A DNA stretch of 64,000 nt from Parazoarcus communis (GTDB lineage: Bacteria; Pseudomonadota; Gammaproteobacteria; Burkholderiales; Rhodocyclaceae): the NCBI RefSeq assembly GCF_003111665.1, contig NZ_CP022188.1:3782001-3846000 (forward strand), written 5' to 3'. How positions within the stretch are numbered: the stretch's first letter is position 1; every line of letters starts with the position of its first letter. The notes under the pieces were generated by a model. The model was not told the DNA's origin. It did not search any database and saw only the letters and a list, made by a program, of their open reading frames with translations. The translations under genes and the position numbers were made by a program. This document shows positions 28,101 to 35,489 of this stretch, piece by piece.

Positions 28101-30201
28101 CATCTACAACGACGGCGAGTCTTCGGCAGGTGCCAACGCGGAAGCGCAGGCAAGAGCCGGCACAACCGGAACCAACGCCAGTGCGGGTGCTGACGCTTCG
28201 GCCGAGGCCAGCGGTACGACGACGATTGGCGCGCGCACCGAAAACGAGAAGACAACCGAATATACGCTGAGGAACACCGGCTCGACACTCAAGTCAGGCG
28301 GCAGCATGAACATCACCGCAGGCCAGGATGCGACCTTCGTCGGTGCCGAAGTCGAGTCCGGCGGTGACATGAACATCGAGGCGACGAACATCGTCAATCG
28401 GGCAGCACAGGATATCGAGGAGCGCACCTCCTCGAAGACGACGCAGACTGCGGGCGTGTATGTCGGCGCGGATGCGAAGGCCGAGGCGAAGGCAGGCACC
28501 GAGGCCAACCCGACACGGCTGAGCAACAGCGCGGCAGGCACGGCAGAGGCCGGCGCCGGTGCGGAAGCAAACGTGAGCACCGGACTGCGTTACAACAGGG
28601 AAGAGGAATCCAGTGCTGAGGGTTCTGTCACCCAGGTCACGTCGAGCTTCAAGTCCGGCGGCAACATCACCCGGACCGCGAAGGACACCATCGTCGATCA
28701 GGGGACGCAGATCGAAGCGGCCGGAAACATTGATCAATCCGCCCGCGAGATCCGTGAAATCGCGGCCGAGGACAGCAGTTACTCCCGTTCGAGCAGTTCC
28801 AGCCATGACGCCCGGATCGGCGTCGGTGCGGGTGCTTCGGCCGAGGCCGGGGCCAGTGCAAACTCAAAGGGTGAATCCGAAACAGAATCTGGTGCAGGCG
28901 CCGGCGCAGGTTTCCGCGCCAGCTATACCGGCGCTTCTGAAGGCGAGAGTGAGGCCAGCACCACGGCAGTCACCACGCGCTACAAATCCGGCGGCAGCAT
29001 TACGTCCAAGTCGGAAGAGAAGACGACCCTGATCGGCACCCAGTTCGAATCCGGAGGCGACATCAACCTCGAGGCGGGCTCTCTCGACTACCAGGCGGCG
29101 AAGGACACCACGACCAGCAGCAGCAACTCGCAGGACATCTCCGCCGAGCTCAAGGTCGATGTCGTCGGTAAGGCGGGCGGCAGCCTCGATGCCGAATACG
29201 GGATGGAGAAGGAAGGTGAGAAGACAAGCACGGCACGTGCAGGTGGCATGACCGCGGGCGGCAGCATCAACATCAAGACCAAGGGCGACGCCAGCTTCGA
29301 GGGGACTCAGCTTGAAGCTGGAAATGCCGTCGGCGTGGATGCAGGGGGCAATGTCGACTTCAAGGCCGCACGCGACACGACCGAGTCGTCGAGCCAGGCC
29401 GCAAACGCCAGTCTTTCCCTGAGTTCCGAAAAGGGTGGCGACAAGGCAATGGGCCTGGGCGGTGGCTATGAACAGGAGAACGGTAACAGCAGCACAGCGC
29501 AAGTCGGGTCGATCAAGGCTGGCAGCGGTGGCATCAGCATCTCGGCAGGCAAGGACGCCAACTTCGAAGGTACGGCGCTCAAGTCCGAAGGCGACACGGG
29601 TATCGCTGCGGGCGGCGACGTCAACCTGCGGGCCGCCAAGAACACCGAAACAACGACGTCCTTTGGCGTTCAGGCTGAAATCGGGTCGACCTCGGGTAGC
29701 GAAGGCAAGGAGAAAACCGGCGCCATTGGCGGCAACGTCGGCTACGCAGACAAGGTCGAGTCGACCGGCACGTCGATCGGCTCGGGCGGTACGGTGACGA
29801 TCAAGGGTAACAACGTCATCAACCAGGAGGCCGACATCAAGGCAGAGGGCGGCACGCAGATCATCGGCAACGAAATTAAGCAGAAGGCCGAGAGTCGCGA
29901 TATCGCCATCGGTATCGAGGCAGGTTACGAGACGTCGAGCGAGTCAAAGACACCGGAAAAGAAGACCGGTTCGAAGACGACAGACGACATCCCTGACAGC
30001 AGAGCCAAGACAGCCGCCGATGACAAGCCTCGAAGCAAAACGACTGACGATCTTCCTGCAGCATCGACCGACACCGGAAAGTCGGCAGAGGACAAGGCTG
30101 CCGAACGGCGGGCGACGATCGACCAGCTGAAAGCCGACAAGCTGAAGCTGGACAAGGCCATGGAGCCCAAAGCGGCGCCAGCGGAAACACCTGCGAAGTA
30201 A
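22105..30201 (+). CDS. Filamentous haemagglutinin-like TpsA exoprotein
   Basis: A 2698-residue two-partner-secretion adhesin. The N-terminus has the extended signal peptide (RAFRLIWSTARGAYVVAPES) ending near AFAQV. A TPS domain follows (about 60-300) with NPNGITCSGCGFINT at 176-190. Then come FHA-type N-S-G repeats to about 1200, an acidic Trp-rich insertion near 1277-1310, the conserved KRLGDSNYEAYLIRQQ and DIVW (1552-1555) blocks, ten repeats at 1664-2610 and a charged tail (2611-2698). It should be surface-exposed or released via TpsB and act in adhesion or biofilm. No VENN motif, toxin domain or following immunity gene is seen, which argues against CdiA. The start could instead be the ATG at 22123, nearer the signal core. 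Confidence 0.93.
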   Translation: MNGHATMNRAFRLIWSTARGAYVVAPESAKGHAKSSCSPSSRAMLVAAIGSGLFGVSSFAFAQVNAATTVVPTGGNTNAYIAPNGVPVVNINTANAAGLSHNKYTRYDVESVGLVLNNGNTSEIARQSQLAGQVMANVNLAAEARVILNEVVSTRRSTLAGFTEVLGGKADVIVANPNGITCSGCGFINTDRATLTTGMPGFNADGSLSHFTVTRGDILINGAGLNASAQQTLDLVTRSIRIDSQINTAADGSIGVTTGTNKWSYASRSVTGTATGEGAAPEYAIDSSALGGMYAGRIRLIATEAGVGVRMLGEAAATVDDFTLTSAGKIEIQSTISAARDNSIASSAASGTDDVLLNGSGAKLSAGNDLAITATAGQVRLAEGELFASSDLSVDAATMSDASTGKVRFAGKDSSVNLSGAASANGSVWGAGGDLEITAADIQTSNGARLYSGANSAATSRSLSIQATSGDIDLADTEVLSTDDVTLTASNGEVALSASTDVQAADELSVTAIMVVNSGDVAAGGDIEVIAQGGGFINSGRVESGGDLGVGDATRATDLFNQSGGELLGKTLSVNAGTVGNDGTVQAVDRSTVVANRFINSAGSSFIASTTSAVSGVGDFNVSSTFDNQGLVQSAGALDIQAGSTLTNSGQILALRTGNGGSNGDLDLNAWSIDNSGTIDGGGLLNATATATTGTSFTNSGALQAGGAMHLDVGNAFQQLAAGKIIADSTLNIGSATTSFLLTNAGRLQSAALLTIGGVGHLVNLNNLAGGNVLSQASLALTAGSISNAGTIQAATGSTVNATSFTNSGSASRLIVSTAANADGSLAVSGAIDNQGTIQSAGGLNVVATAAIANSGTVKTTGLNDTLALQGNTLNNTGFIDSADLATLTATRTAGDVLTNSGQVRSTDTLTIVSGDGVSNVAGGTMIGDGAVDLTALVLTNAGRIQSGTAMTLGRGSRVETLDNSASGVLFAGSTMNILAGWISNQGKIYGSSGTTLTASSLTNGSASNSSALLFGAMNSGASQMTVSGSVSNYGAIHSNDTLSVAAAGVTNQRTGGISSLASLNVSATSGNSIDNYGAFYAGTALALSATGGTIRNRPDGATMDSGGSITTTSASFINNAAIVALGDITITATSSFTNETTLDSGVSISKQLGSTITSSSGSWNKIANEGSLDNGMNAWLLDQTITRNEELVGITEAELSAKTKAQIIGSGAGSTLSINYGGSGHNYIAVLSAPTINVSGSGTFTNEDLTLYTLEHTRRIIRIEDESIGDDDFVVWARTDSSRSGYNGDNGSIDDDGNNWDNWSPGWGWTRTRHVESGSYPSALTNEGLELALSGAQFAGASTRTTFGAGIFATSFNFSGGTLNNVGSPYPASPEHAKQSGTQSDSVTGLNPGAGTSSTAMGVTGTTATAGTAAGAVVAGSTLAFGGVNITLPSNPNGYFVVSRDPNSRYLVETNPLFAVGSNFVGSDYLQNRYGYNPDTVLKRLGDSNYEAYLIRQQLIAETGSNVLKGYGDEAAQMQQLMDQAVDQGAALGLVYGQALTPTQIANLQEDIVWMEEVEVGGQKVLAPRVYLSQSSRDMIAGGAVISADDVTIAGDALNNTGGTIQGANTLTVTTTGDITNTSGTIRGGDVSLTSTEGNITNRTLVEGAGDDINYSTTIGRTGGIEATGNLDMSANKDISVIGADVRAGGDASLEAGGDITFDTIVDKTTRTTSESTNFGPLYGSSTTTTETTETNTGSNLQTGGNLKLNSGGDTTIAGSNADVGGDLDVDTGGDFNVIARQDKVTTKTVTETSGVGVGGGVWGTEKTTTDSFKGTNVGSTLNVGGNADIDAKNEMTIQGSDVAIGGDANITATKGINILDGLDEERTTTVTETTTFLKTGSSGESDSGSKSASASESASGRASADASANANAEASGSADLKFAETTVSTTNAGSNTSVASSLTVGGNLNASTEGTLRVQGSNVESGGDMNLEAENVEVLAGRNETWSNTETTRTSVGIYNDGESSAGANAEAQARAGTTGTNASAGADASAEASGTTTIGARTENEKTTEYTLRNTGSTLKSGGSMNITAGQDATFVGAEVESGGDMNIEATNIVNRAAQDIEERTSSKTTQTAGVYVGADAKAEAKAGTEANPTRLSNSAAGTAEAGAGAEANVSTGLRYNREEESSAEGSVTQVTSSFKSGGNITRTAKDTIVDQGTQIEAAGNIDQSAREIREIAAEDSSYSRSSSSSHDARIGVGAGASAEAGASANSKGESETESGAGAGAGFRASYTGASEGESEASTTAVTTRYKSGGSITSKSEEKTTLIGTQFESGGDINLEAGSLDYQAAKDTTTSSSNSQDISAELKVDVVGKAGGSLDAEYGMEKEGEKTSTARAGGMTAGGSINIKTKGDASFEGTQLEAGNAVGVDAGGNVDFKAARDTTESSSQAANASLSLSSEKGGDKAMGLGGGYEQENGNSSTAQVGSIKAGSGGISISAGKDANFEGTALKSEGDTGIAAGGDVNLRAAKNTETTTSFGVQAEIGSTSGSEGKEKTGAIGGNVGYADKVESTGTSIGSGGTVTIKGNNVINQEADIKAEGGTQIIGNEIKQKAESRDIAIGIEAGYETSSESKTPEKKTGSKTTDDIPDSRAKTAADDKPRSKTTDDLPAASTDTGKSAEDKAAERRATIDQLKADKLKLDKAMEPKAAPAETPAK
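27094..29930 (+). repeat. Ten beta-solenoid repeat units in the TpsA protein
   Basis: Protein-level repeat within tpsA. Each unit has a roughly 50-residue core of the form G(S/T)-x-L-x-x-GG-(N/S)-x...G-(S/T/A)-x-(V/I)-(E/x)-(S/A)-GGD-(M/I/L)-(N/D)-x-E-A. Core starts lie near 27094, 27319, 27562, 27925, 28279, 28639, 28972, 29239, 29503 and 29767. Spacing is about 75-90 residues at both ends but 111-121 in units 3-6, where Ala/Ser/Gly/Glu-rich linkers are inserted. It fits the FHA-2 type haemagglutinin repeat and is not a DNA repeat array. Confidence 0.8.
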
Positions 30202-30207
30202 GCATGA

Positions 30208-30241
30208 GGTGCGACGGATGTGAAACGGCGTTCGTCGCACC
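30208..30241. terminator. Hairpin downstream of tpsA
   Basis: GGTGCGACG (30208-30216) pairs perfectly with CGTCGCACC (30233-30241); up to four inner pairs including G-T wobbles extend the stem. It begins 7 bp after the tpsA stop. No T-run follows, so termination strength is uncertain. Confidence 0.45.
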
Positions 30242-30312
30242 ACAGTCGCTGGCTCGCTGCCTGAATCGCAAAGCGGGTTAGACTTGCATGAGCTCAACTG
30301 CGTCATGATCTC

Positions 30313-31278
30313 ATGCTCATAAACTGCACTGCCTATCAGCACGGCCGCAAGCTGGCCGACCTTCCGGTCAGCGATATCACCTCCTACCTGAACAAGCAGG
30401 ACTGCTTCGTCTGGGTGGCGCTCAAGGATGCAACGCCTGACGAGATGGCGCAGATGAAGGCAGCTTTCGGTCTGCATGAACTCGCAGTGGAAGACGCAAA
30501 TCACGGTCACCAACGCCCGAAGGTCGAGGAATACGACGATGAGGTGTTCGCGGTCATGCACCTGGTCGAAGAACACGAGGGAAAGCTCGTCGTCGGCGAA
30601 GTGCATACCTTCGTCGGGCGCAACTACATCCTTTCGGTGCGCAACCGCAGCCAGCAGAACTTTCTTGGCGTGCGTGCACGCTGTGAACGTGAACCAAAAA
30701 TGCTGGTCAAGGGGCCGGGCTATGTGCTGTATGCGCTGATGGATGCGGTGGTCGATCGCTATTTTCCGCTCATCGAAAAGCTCGAAACCGATCTCGAGGC
30801 GATGGAGGAGCGGATCTTCACCAAGGGCGCTGCGCCTACCAACATCCGGCGTCTGTATCGCCTCAAGCGCAAGGTCACCCTGCTCAAGCACGCCGTCACG
30901 CCCCTGATGGAAGCGGCCGGCAAACTGCACAGCGGCCGTGTCCCGGAGGTGTGCAGCAACAGCCGCCACTACTTCCGCGACGTGTACGACCACCTTACCC
31001 GCCTCAATGCTTCGCTCGACAGCATTCGCGACACCATTGGCACGGCCATCCAGGTGAACCTGTCGATGGTCACCATCGACCAGACCGAGGTCAGCAAGCG
31101 TCTTGCGGCCTGGGCCGGTATCTTCGCCGTGGCAACCGCACTCGCCGGCATCTGGGGGATGAACTTCACCCACATGCCCGAACTTCAGTGGGAATACGGC
31201 TACCCCGCCGCACTGATCGCGATCGTGTTCGCATCGGCTGTTCTGTACTGGCAATTCAAGCGGGCAAAGTGGTTGTAG
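30313..31278 (+). CDS. corA: Magnesium/cobalt transporter CorA
   Basis: A 321-residue CorA-family channel. A large N-terminal cytosolic domain (about 1-255) is followed by two C-terminal TM helices with the pore signature GMN at 282-284 in WGMNFTHMPELQWEYGYP, and a basic C-terminus FKRAKWL. It carries Mg2+ (and Co2+/Ni2+) into the cell. The start is ATG 30313. It is unrelated in function to the upstream adhesin and probably a separate unit after the hairpin at 30208. Confidence 0.95.
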   Translation: MLINCTAYQHGRKLADLPVSDITSYLNKQDCFVWVALKDATPDEMAQMKAAFGLHELAVEDANHGHQRPKVEEYDDEVFAVMHLVEEHEGKLVVGEVHTFVGRNYILSVRNRSQQNFLGVRARCEREPKMLVKGPGYVLYALMDAVVDRYFPLIEKLETDLEAMEERIFTKGAAPTNIRRLYRLKRKVTLLKHAVTPLMEAAGKLHSGRVPEVCSNSRHYFRDVYDHLTRLNASLDSIRDTIGTAIQVNLSMVTIDQTEVSKRLAAWAGIFAVATALAGIWGMNFTHMPELQWEYGYPAALIAIVFASAVLYWQFKRAKWL

Positions 31279-31368
31279 GGTCCTTGAGGCGCCGCCTTGC
31301 GAGCCGAGTCCGGGCGCGATGTGCCCGGGCCGGTTAGAATGTGAAGCCCAGTCCCTGAAAACGAAGTC

Positions 31369-32190
31369 ATGTCAGCTGCCCCCGAGATTCGCCCCGATCA
31401 ATCCGTCGAGTTGCTCAAGGCGCTGCACATCCTCACCCGCGACGGCAAGCTCAATCAGGACAGCCGGCGCAAGCTCAAGCAGGTCTACCACCTCTACAAC
31501 TTCATCGAGCCGCTGCTTGAAGAAGCCTTTGCCACGTCAGCCGACCCCGTACTGGTCGACCACGGCGCAGGCAAGTCGTATCTGGGCTTCATCCTTTACG
31601 ACCTGTTTCTCAAGGCGCGCGACAAGGGAAAGGTCATCGGCATCGAGACCCGGGCGGAGCTGGTAAAGAGCTCGCGGGCGCTTGCCGACAAGCTGGGCTT
31701 CAGGCGCATGCGTTTCTACGATCTCTCAGTGGAGGCATCGATCACGTCCGACGCCCTGCCCGACCGCGTCGATATCGTCACTGCGCTGCACGCCTGCAAT
31801 ACCGCAACGGACGACGCGATCCGCTTCGCCCTCGCCAAGCAGGCCCAGTTCATCGTGCTGGTGCCGTGCTGCCAGGCCGAAGTGGCCGCCATCCTGCGCC
31901 AGCACAAGGCCGAATCGCTGTCGCAGACGCCGCTCGCGGAAATCTGGCGCCATCCGATTCATACCCGTGAGTTCGGCAGCCAGATCACCAATGTACTGCG
32001 CTGCCTGCTGCTCGAAGCGCATGGGTATTCGCTCACGGTGACAGAGCTTGTTGGCTGGGAACATTCGATGAAGAACGAGCTGATCGTTGCGCGCCGGACC
32101 GGTGCCCCGCGAGGCAATGCACGCGAGCGTCTCGCGGAGATCCTCGACCAACTCAACCTTGGCGCACTGACCGAACGTTTCAACTACTGA
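31369..32190 (+). CDS. Class I SAM-dependent methyltransferase (Methyltransf_32-like)
   Basis: A 273-residue protein with a Rossmann methyltransferase core. The SAM-binding motif I is VLVDHGAGKSYLGFILYDLF (about 62-81), acidic motif II is KVIGIETRAELV, and later blocks are VTALHACNTATDDAIRFAL and IVLVPCCQAEVA. The HACNTATD/VPCCQ pattern resembles the Methyltransf_32 (PF13679) family, whose substrates are poorly defined. The N-terminal helical part (LKALHILTRDGKLNQDSRRK) is family-typical. It is flanked by corA and aroG with no overlap; a TAGAAT about 30 bp upstream of the start may be its -10. Confidence 0.8.
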   Translation: MSAAPEIRPDQSVELLKALHILTRDGKLNQDSRRKLKQVYHLYNFIEPLLEEAFATSADPVLVDHGAGKSYLGFILYDLFLKARDKGKVIGIETRAELVKSSRALADKLGFRRMRFYDLSVEASITSDALPDRVDIVTALHACNTATDDAIRFALAKQAQFIVLVPCCQAEVAAILRQHKAESLSQTPLAEIWRHPIHTREFGSQITNVLRCLLLEAHGYSLTVTELVGWEHSMKNELIVARRTGAPRGNARERLAEILDQLNLGALTERFNY

Positions 32191-32360
32191 GCGCGACACG
32201 CAGGACGATCGCCCTGCGTCTGACCGCGCCACGCGGCCTTGCAGTCTGTCCGCGTGCCTGGCAAGCGCGCTGTCATGTTCGAAAGTTCCAGTGCAAGTCC
32301 GGCCTGAGCCCGCCTTCGGGTTACAATTCCGCTCTTTCTTGGAGCCTTGCGGAGCGCTCA

Positions 32361-33440
32361 ATGCCTGTCGCCCAGACCGAAAACCTCAATATCCTGGCTG
32401 TCGATGACATGCCGTCGCCCGAGCAGATCAAAGCGCTCGTGCCGCTCACCGACAAGGCCGCCGCCTCGGTGCTGGCCGGTCGCAGGGCGCTGATGGACAT
32501 CCTTGACCGCAAGGACAAGCGCCTTTTTGTCGTTGTGGGTCCGTGCTCGATCCACGACCCGGTTGCCGGCCTCGACTATGCTCGCCGCCTGCGCGCACTG
32601 GCGGACGAAGTCGCGGACACGATGGTGCTGGTGATGCGGGTGTACTTCGAGAAGCCCCGCACCTCGACCGGATGGAAGGGTTACATCAACGACCCTTACA
32701 TGAACGACTCCTTCCGTATCGACGAGGGCATGGAAAAGGCACGTCGCTTCCTTCTGGACGTCGCCGAAACCGGCCTGCCGATCGCCACCGAGGCGCTCGA
32801 CCCGATTGCGCCGCAGTTCTACGGCGACCTGATCTCGTGGACCGCCATCGGCGCCCGGACATCCGAATCGCAGACGCACCGCGAGATGGCGTCGGGCCTG
32901 TCGACACCGGTCGGATTCAAGAATGCGACCGACGGCGACATGGATGTGGCCGTCAACGCCATCATCTCGGCGGCCAGCCCGCACAGTTTCCTGGGCGTCA
33001 GCGGACAGGGCCAGTCGGCCATTCTGCGCACCCGCGGCAACAAGTACGGCCATGCTGTCCTGCGCGGTGGTGGCGGCCGTCCGAACTACGATACGGTATC
33101 GATCTCGCTCGCCGAGCAGGCGCTGGTCAAGGCCAAGCTGCCGGTCAACATCGTGGTCGACTGCTCGCACGCCAACTCCTGGAAGAAGCCCGAACTGCAG
33201 CCGCTGGTAATGAAGGACGTCGTCCATCAGGTGCGCGAAGGCAACCGCTCGGTCGTTGGCCTGATGATCGAGAGTAACCTCGAAGCCGGTAACCAGCCCA
33301 TTCCTGCGGATCTGTCGCTGCTCAAGTACGGCTGCTCGGTCACCGACGCCTGCGTCGGCTGGGACACCACCGTAGACATGATCAAACGTGCCGATGCGGA
33401 ACTGCGCGAAGCACTGGCTCTCCGGGAGCGCACTGAATGA
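32361..33440 (+). CDS. aroG: 3-deoxy-7-phosphoheptulonate synthase (DAHP synthase, class I)
   Basis: A 359-residue enzyme joining PEP and erythrose 4-phosphate, the first step of aromatic amino acid synthesis. Signatures are VVGPCSIHDPVAGLDYA, MRVYFEKPRTSTGWKG, the metal/PEP site in ISWTAIGARTSESQTHREM, and VVDCSHANSWKKP near the C-terminus. The length fits AroF/AroG/AroH; the feedback amino acid cannot be settled from sequence alone. A TACAAT about 35 bp upstream is a possible -10. It overlaps serB by 4 bp. Confidence 0.96.
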   Translation: MPVAQTENLNILAVDDMPSPEQIKALVPLTDKAAASVLAGRRALMDILDRKDKRLFVVVGPCSIHDPVAGLDYARRLRALADEVADTMVLVMRVYFEKPRTSTGWKGYINDPYMNDSFRIDEGMEKARRFLLDVAETGLPIATEALDPIAPQFYGDLISWTAIGARTSESQTHREMASGLSTPVGFKNATDGDMDVAVNAIISAASPHSFLGVSGQGQSAILRTRGNKYGHAVLRGGGGRPNYDTVSISLAEQALVKAKLPVNIVVDCSHANSWKKPELQPLVMKDVVHQVREGNRSVVGLMIESNLEAGNQPIPADLSLLKYGCSVTDACVGWDTTVDMIKRADAELREALALRERTE

Positions 33441-34270
33441 GCCTTGTCGTTCAAGGGCTCGACGTGGATAACATGGCCCTCAAATCGCTCGCCAAGCTGA
33501 CCGGCGCACGGGCGATAGAACAAATTACGCCGCAGGCTTTCCGCCTGTGCGGTGCGCAGTCCGACCCCGGCGTGCCCACGCATTGTGCGCACGCCGCGCT
33601 GGACTGGGCCTGGGTTGCTGAAGATCGCCGGCTGGGCGATTTCGGCCTGTTCGTGACCGACATGGACTCGACGCTGATCAACATCGAGTGCATCGATGAG
33701 ATCGCCGACATGCAGGGCCTGAAGGCTCAGGTTGCCGAAATCACTGAAGCCGCCATGCGCGGCGAGCTGGATTTTCGCGAATCGCTTACCCGGCGCGTGG
33801 CGCTGCTGCGTGGCCTGCCTGAAGACGCGCTGGCGAAGGTGTACGAGCAACGACTGCAGCTCAACCCGGGCGCTGAGCGCCTGATGCGCGGGCTGAAGCA
33901 GGCCGGCATCCGCACCATGCTGGTGTCAGGCGGCTTCACCTACTTCACCGAACGCCTCAAGCAACGCTTGGGCTTTGACTACGCCTGGGCCAACGAACTC
34001 GAAATTGAAGGTGGTTACCTCACCGGGCGGGTGACCGGCGACATCGTCGATGGTAATGCCAAGGCCGAGCATCTCGAGCGCACGCGCGACGCACTTGGTC
34101 TGAGCGTGGAACAGGTCATTTGCGCGGGCGACGGCGCCAATGACATTCCGATGTTCCAGGCAGCAGGGTTCGGCGTCGCCTATCGCGCCAAACCTGTGTT
34201 GCGTGCCGAGGCCGACTGCAGCTTCGACCACGTAGGGCTCGACGGTATTCTGTCGCTATTCCCGTCCTGA
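33437..34270 (+). CDS. serB: Phosphoserine phosphatase
   Basis: A 277-residue HAD phosphatase for the last step of serine synthesis. The nucleophile motif is FVTDMDSTLINIECIDEI (about 75-92), motif II is MLVSGGFTYFTERLK, and motif III/IV is VICAGDGANDIPMF, with the substrate-specific E-x-R-GELDFRESL region. A short N-terminal segment of about 70 residues resembles a reduced ACT-like domain. The start overlaps the aroG stop (ATGA), coupling serine and aromatic synthesis genes in one transcript. Confidence 0.96.
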   Translation: MSLVVQGLDVDNMALKSLAKLTGARAIEQITPQAFRLCGAQSDPGVPTHCAHAALDWAWVAEDRRLGDFGLFVTDMDSTLINIECIDEIADMQGLKAQVAEITEAAMRGELDFRESLTRRVALLRGLPEDALAKVYEQRLQLNPGAERLMRGLKQAGIRTMLVSGGFTYFTERLKQRLGFDYAWANELEIEGGYLTGRVTGDIVDGNAKAEHLERTRDALGLSVEQVICAGDGANDIPMFQAAGFGVAYRAKPVLRAEADCSFDHVGLDGILSLFPS

Positions 34271-34272
34271 TC

Positions 34273-34309
34273 CTGCCCCGGCCTCGTACGTTCGCCGAGC
34301 GCCGGGCAG
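34273..34309. terminator. Imperfect hairpin between convergent serB and the M14 gene
   Basis: CTGCCC(C)GGC pairs with GCCGGGCAG across a 19-nt loop, 3 bp after the serB stop. No T-run on either strand, so a weak bidirectional terminator at best. Confidence 0.3.
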
Positions 34310-34358
34310 TAGTGGGTTCATGCGTGCTGCAGGCACGCGGACTGCCCCCTGAAACGCA

Positions 34359-35489
34359 TCAACTCGCCGGATCAACGTGGATCAGGATCGGATTCAGCAT
34401 CGCCCCCCCGAGGCGTCTGCTGCGCGCGCCATTCCAGCCGGTCTGTCCATCAGGCATGTTGGCGTTGTCTTTGAACGGCATCTCTAGCGTGAGCGAGACA
34501 CAGCCAAACTGGTGCGCCACCCACTTGCTGGCCAGGGTCAGCATTTCTTCGCCGAAGCGACCATTCACATACCCGTGCTCAGTCTGAAAGTCGGGGCTGA
34601 CTGCCTGCAGACCCTCGATGAATCGCGCCTGCTGCTCGGCCATTTCGGTGGTGAAGCCCGGCACCTCTTCAGCCGTGGCGAGGAAAACATAAGGCAGTGA
34701 CTCGTCGCCGTGGATGTCGAGGAACAACTCGCATCCAGTTTCCTCCATTGCCTGCCGCACCAGATAGACCTCTGGACTCATGACGGGATCAGGCGCACGC
34801 CACTCCCGGTTCAGGTTGCGACCGGCAGCGTTGGTGCGCAAATTCCCGATCACCGCACCGTCGGGATTCATGTTCGGCACGATGTACAGCACGGCATGCT
34901 CGCGAATCTTGCGTGCGACCGGTTCGGCGCTGTCGAGCAGGCGCTTGAGCAAGCCCTCGATGAACCACTCAGCCATCGACTCGCCTGGATGCTGGCGCGC
35001 GATGATCCACACCGGCTTGCGCCCGGCCACCGGGCGTCCGACCACCACCACATCGAGATCGCGCCCTTTCACGGTCGTGCCAAGGTTCTGCACGGTCGCA
35101 TAAGGCGACATTTCCGCCCAGCTGATCAGTTCCAGATGGCGTTCGTGTGAATACGGCTCGAAATAGGCGTAGTAGATGATGTCGCGTTCGGGCGTGTGCT
35201 CGACCACGAGCTCGCCGTTCTCGTAACAGGTACCGGACACCCGGAACCAGTTCTTGCGGTCGTAGGACGCAACACAGCGATAGTCTGGCCACCCGTCCGG
35301 ATAGGCCGCGTCCGCCGCGTTCTCGAACACCATCCGCACGGGCTTCCCACCCGCCTCGTGCAGACGGAAGTGAAACCACTGGCGGAAATCCGCTGCGTTG
35401 TCCGCACGCAGACGCAGGCGGATATTCTGCTGATCCTCGAGGCTGACGACTTCGATTGAGCCCGAATCGAAGCTGGAACTGATCTTCAT
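34359..35489 (-). CDS. M14-family zinc carboxypeptidase (cytosolic-carboxypeptidase-like)
   Basis: A 376-residue protein. An N-terminal beta-rich domain (about 1-120, MKISSSFDSGSIEVVSLEDQ) is typical of the cytosolic carboxypeptidase (CCP/AGBL-like) branch. The M14 catalytic domain has zinc motif ARQHPGESMAEW (HxxE), an Asn/Arg substrate-binding region NAAGRNLNREW, the third zinc ligand in FLDIHGDESLPY and the catalytic Glu in SLTLEMPFKD. No signal peptide, so it is cytosolic. Animal CCPs trim polyglutamate from tubulin; the bacterial substrate is unknown. The start at 35489 follows ATGGAGAAAG; longer upstream extensions overlap yaaA. It is downstream of yaaA (70 bp). Confidence 0.88.
   Translation of the reverse strand: MKISSSFDSGSIEVVSLEDQQNIRLRLRADNAADFRQWFHFRLHEAGGKPVRMVFENAADAAYPDGWPDYRCVASYDRKNWFRVSGTCYENGELVVEHTPERDIIYYAYFEPYSHERHLELISWAEMSPYATVQNLGTTVKGRDLDVVVVGRPVAGRKPVWIIARQHPGESMAEWFIEGLLKRLLDSAEPVARKIREHAVLYIVPNMNPDGAVIGNLRTNAAGRNLNREWRAPDPVMSPEVYLVRQAMEETGCELFLDIHGDESLPYVFLATAEEVPGFTTEMAEQQARFIEGLQAVSPDFQTEHGYVNGRFGEEMLTLASKWVAHQFGCVSLTLEMPFKDNANMPDGQTGWNGARSRRLGGAMLNPILIHVDPAS

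Noticed and set aside
27094..29930. CRISPR or DNA satellite array
   Set aside because: The periodicity is at protein level with diverged codons and unequal spacing; no constant DNA repeat with unique spacers.
22105..30201. CdiA-type contact-dependent inhibition toxin
   Set aside because: No VENN motif, no toxin C-terminus, and the next gene is corA rather than a small immunity gene.
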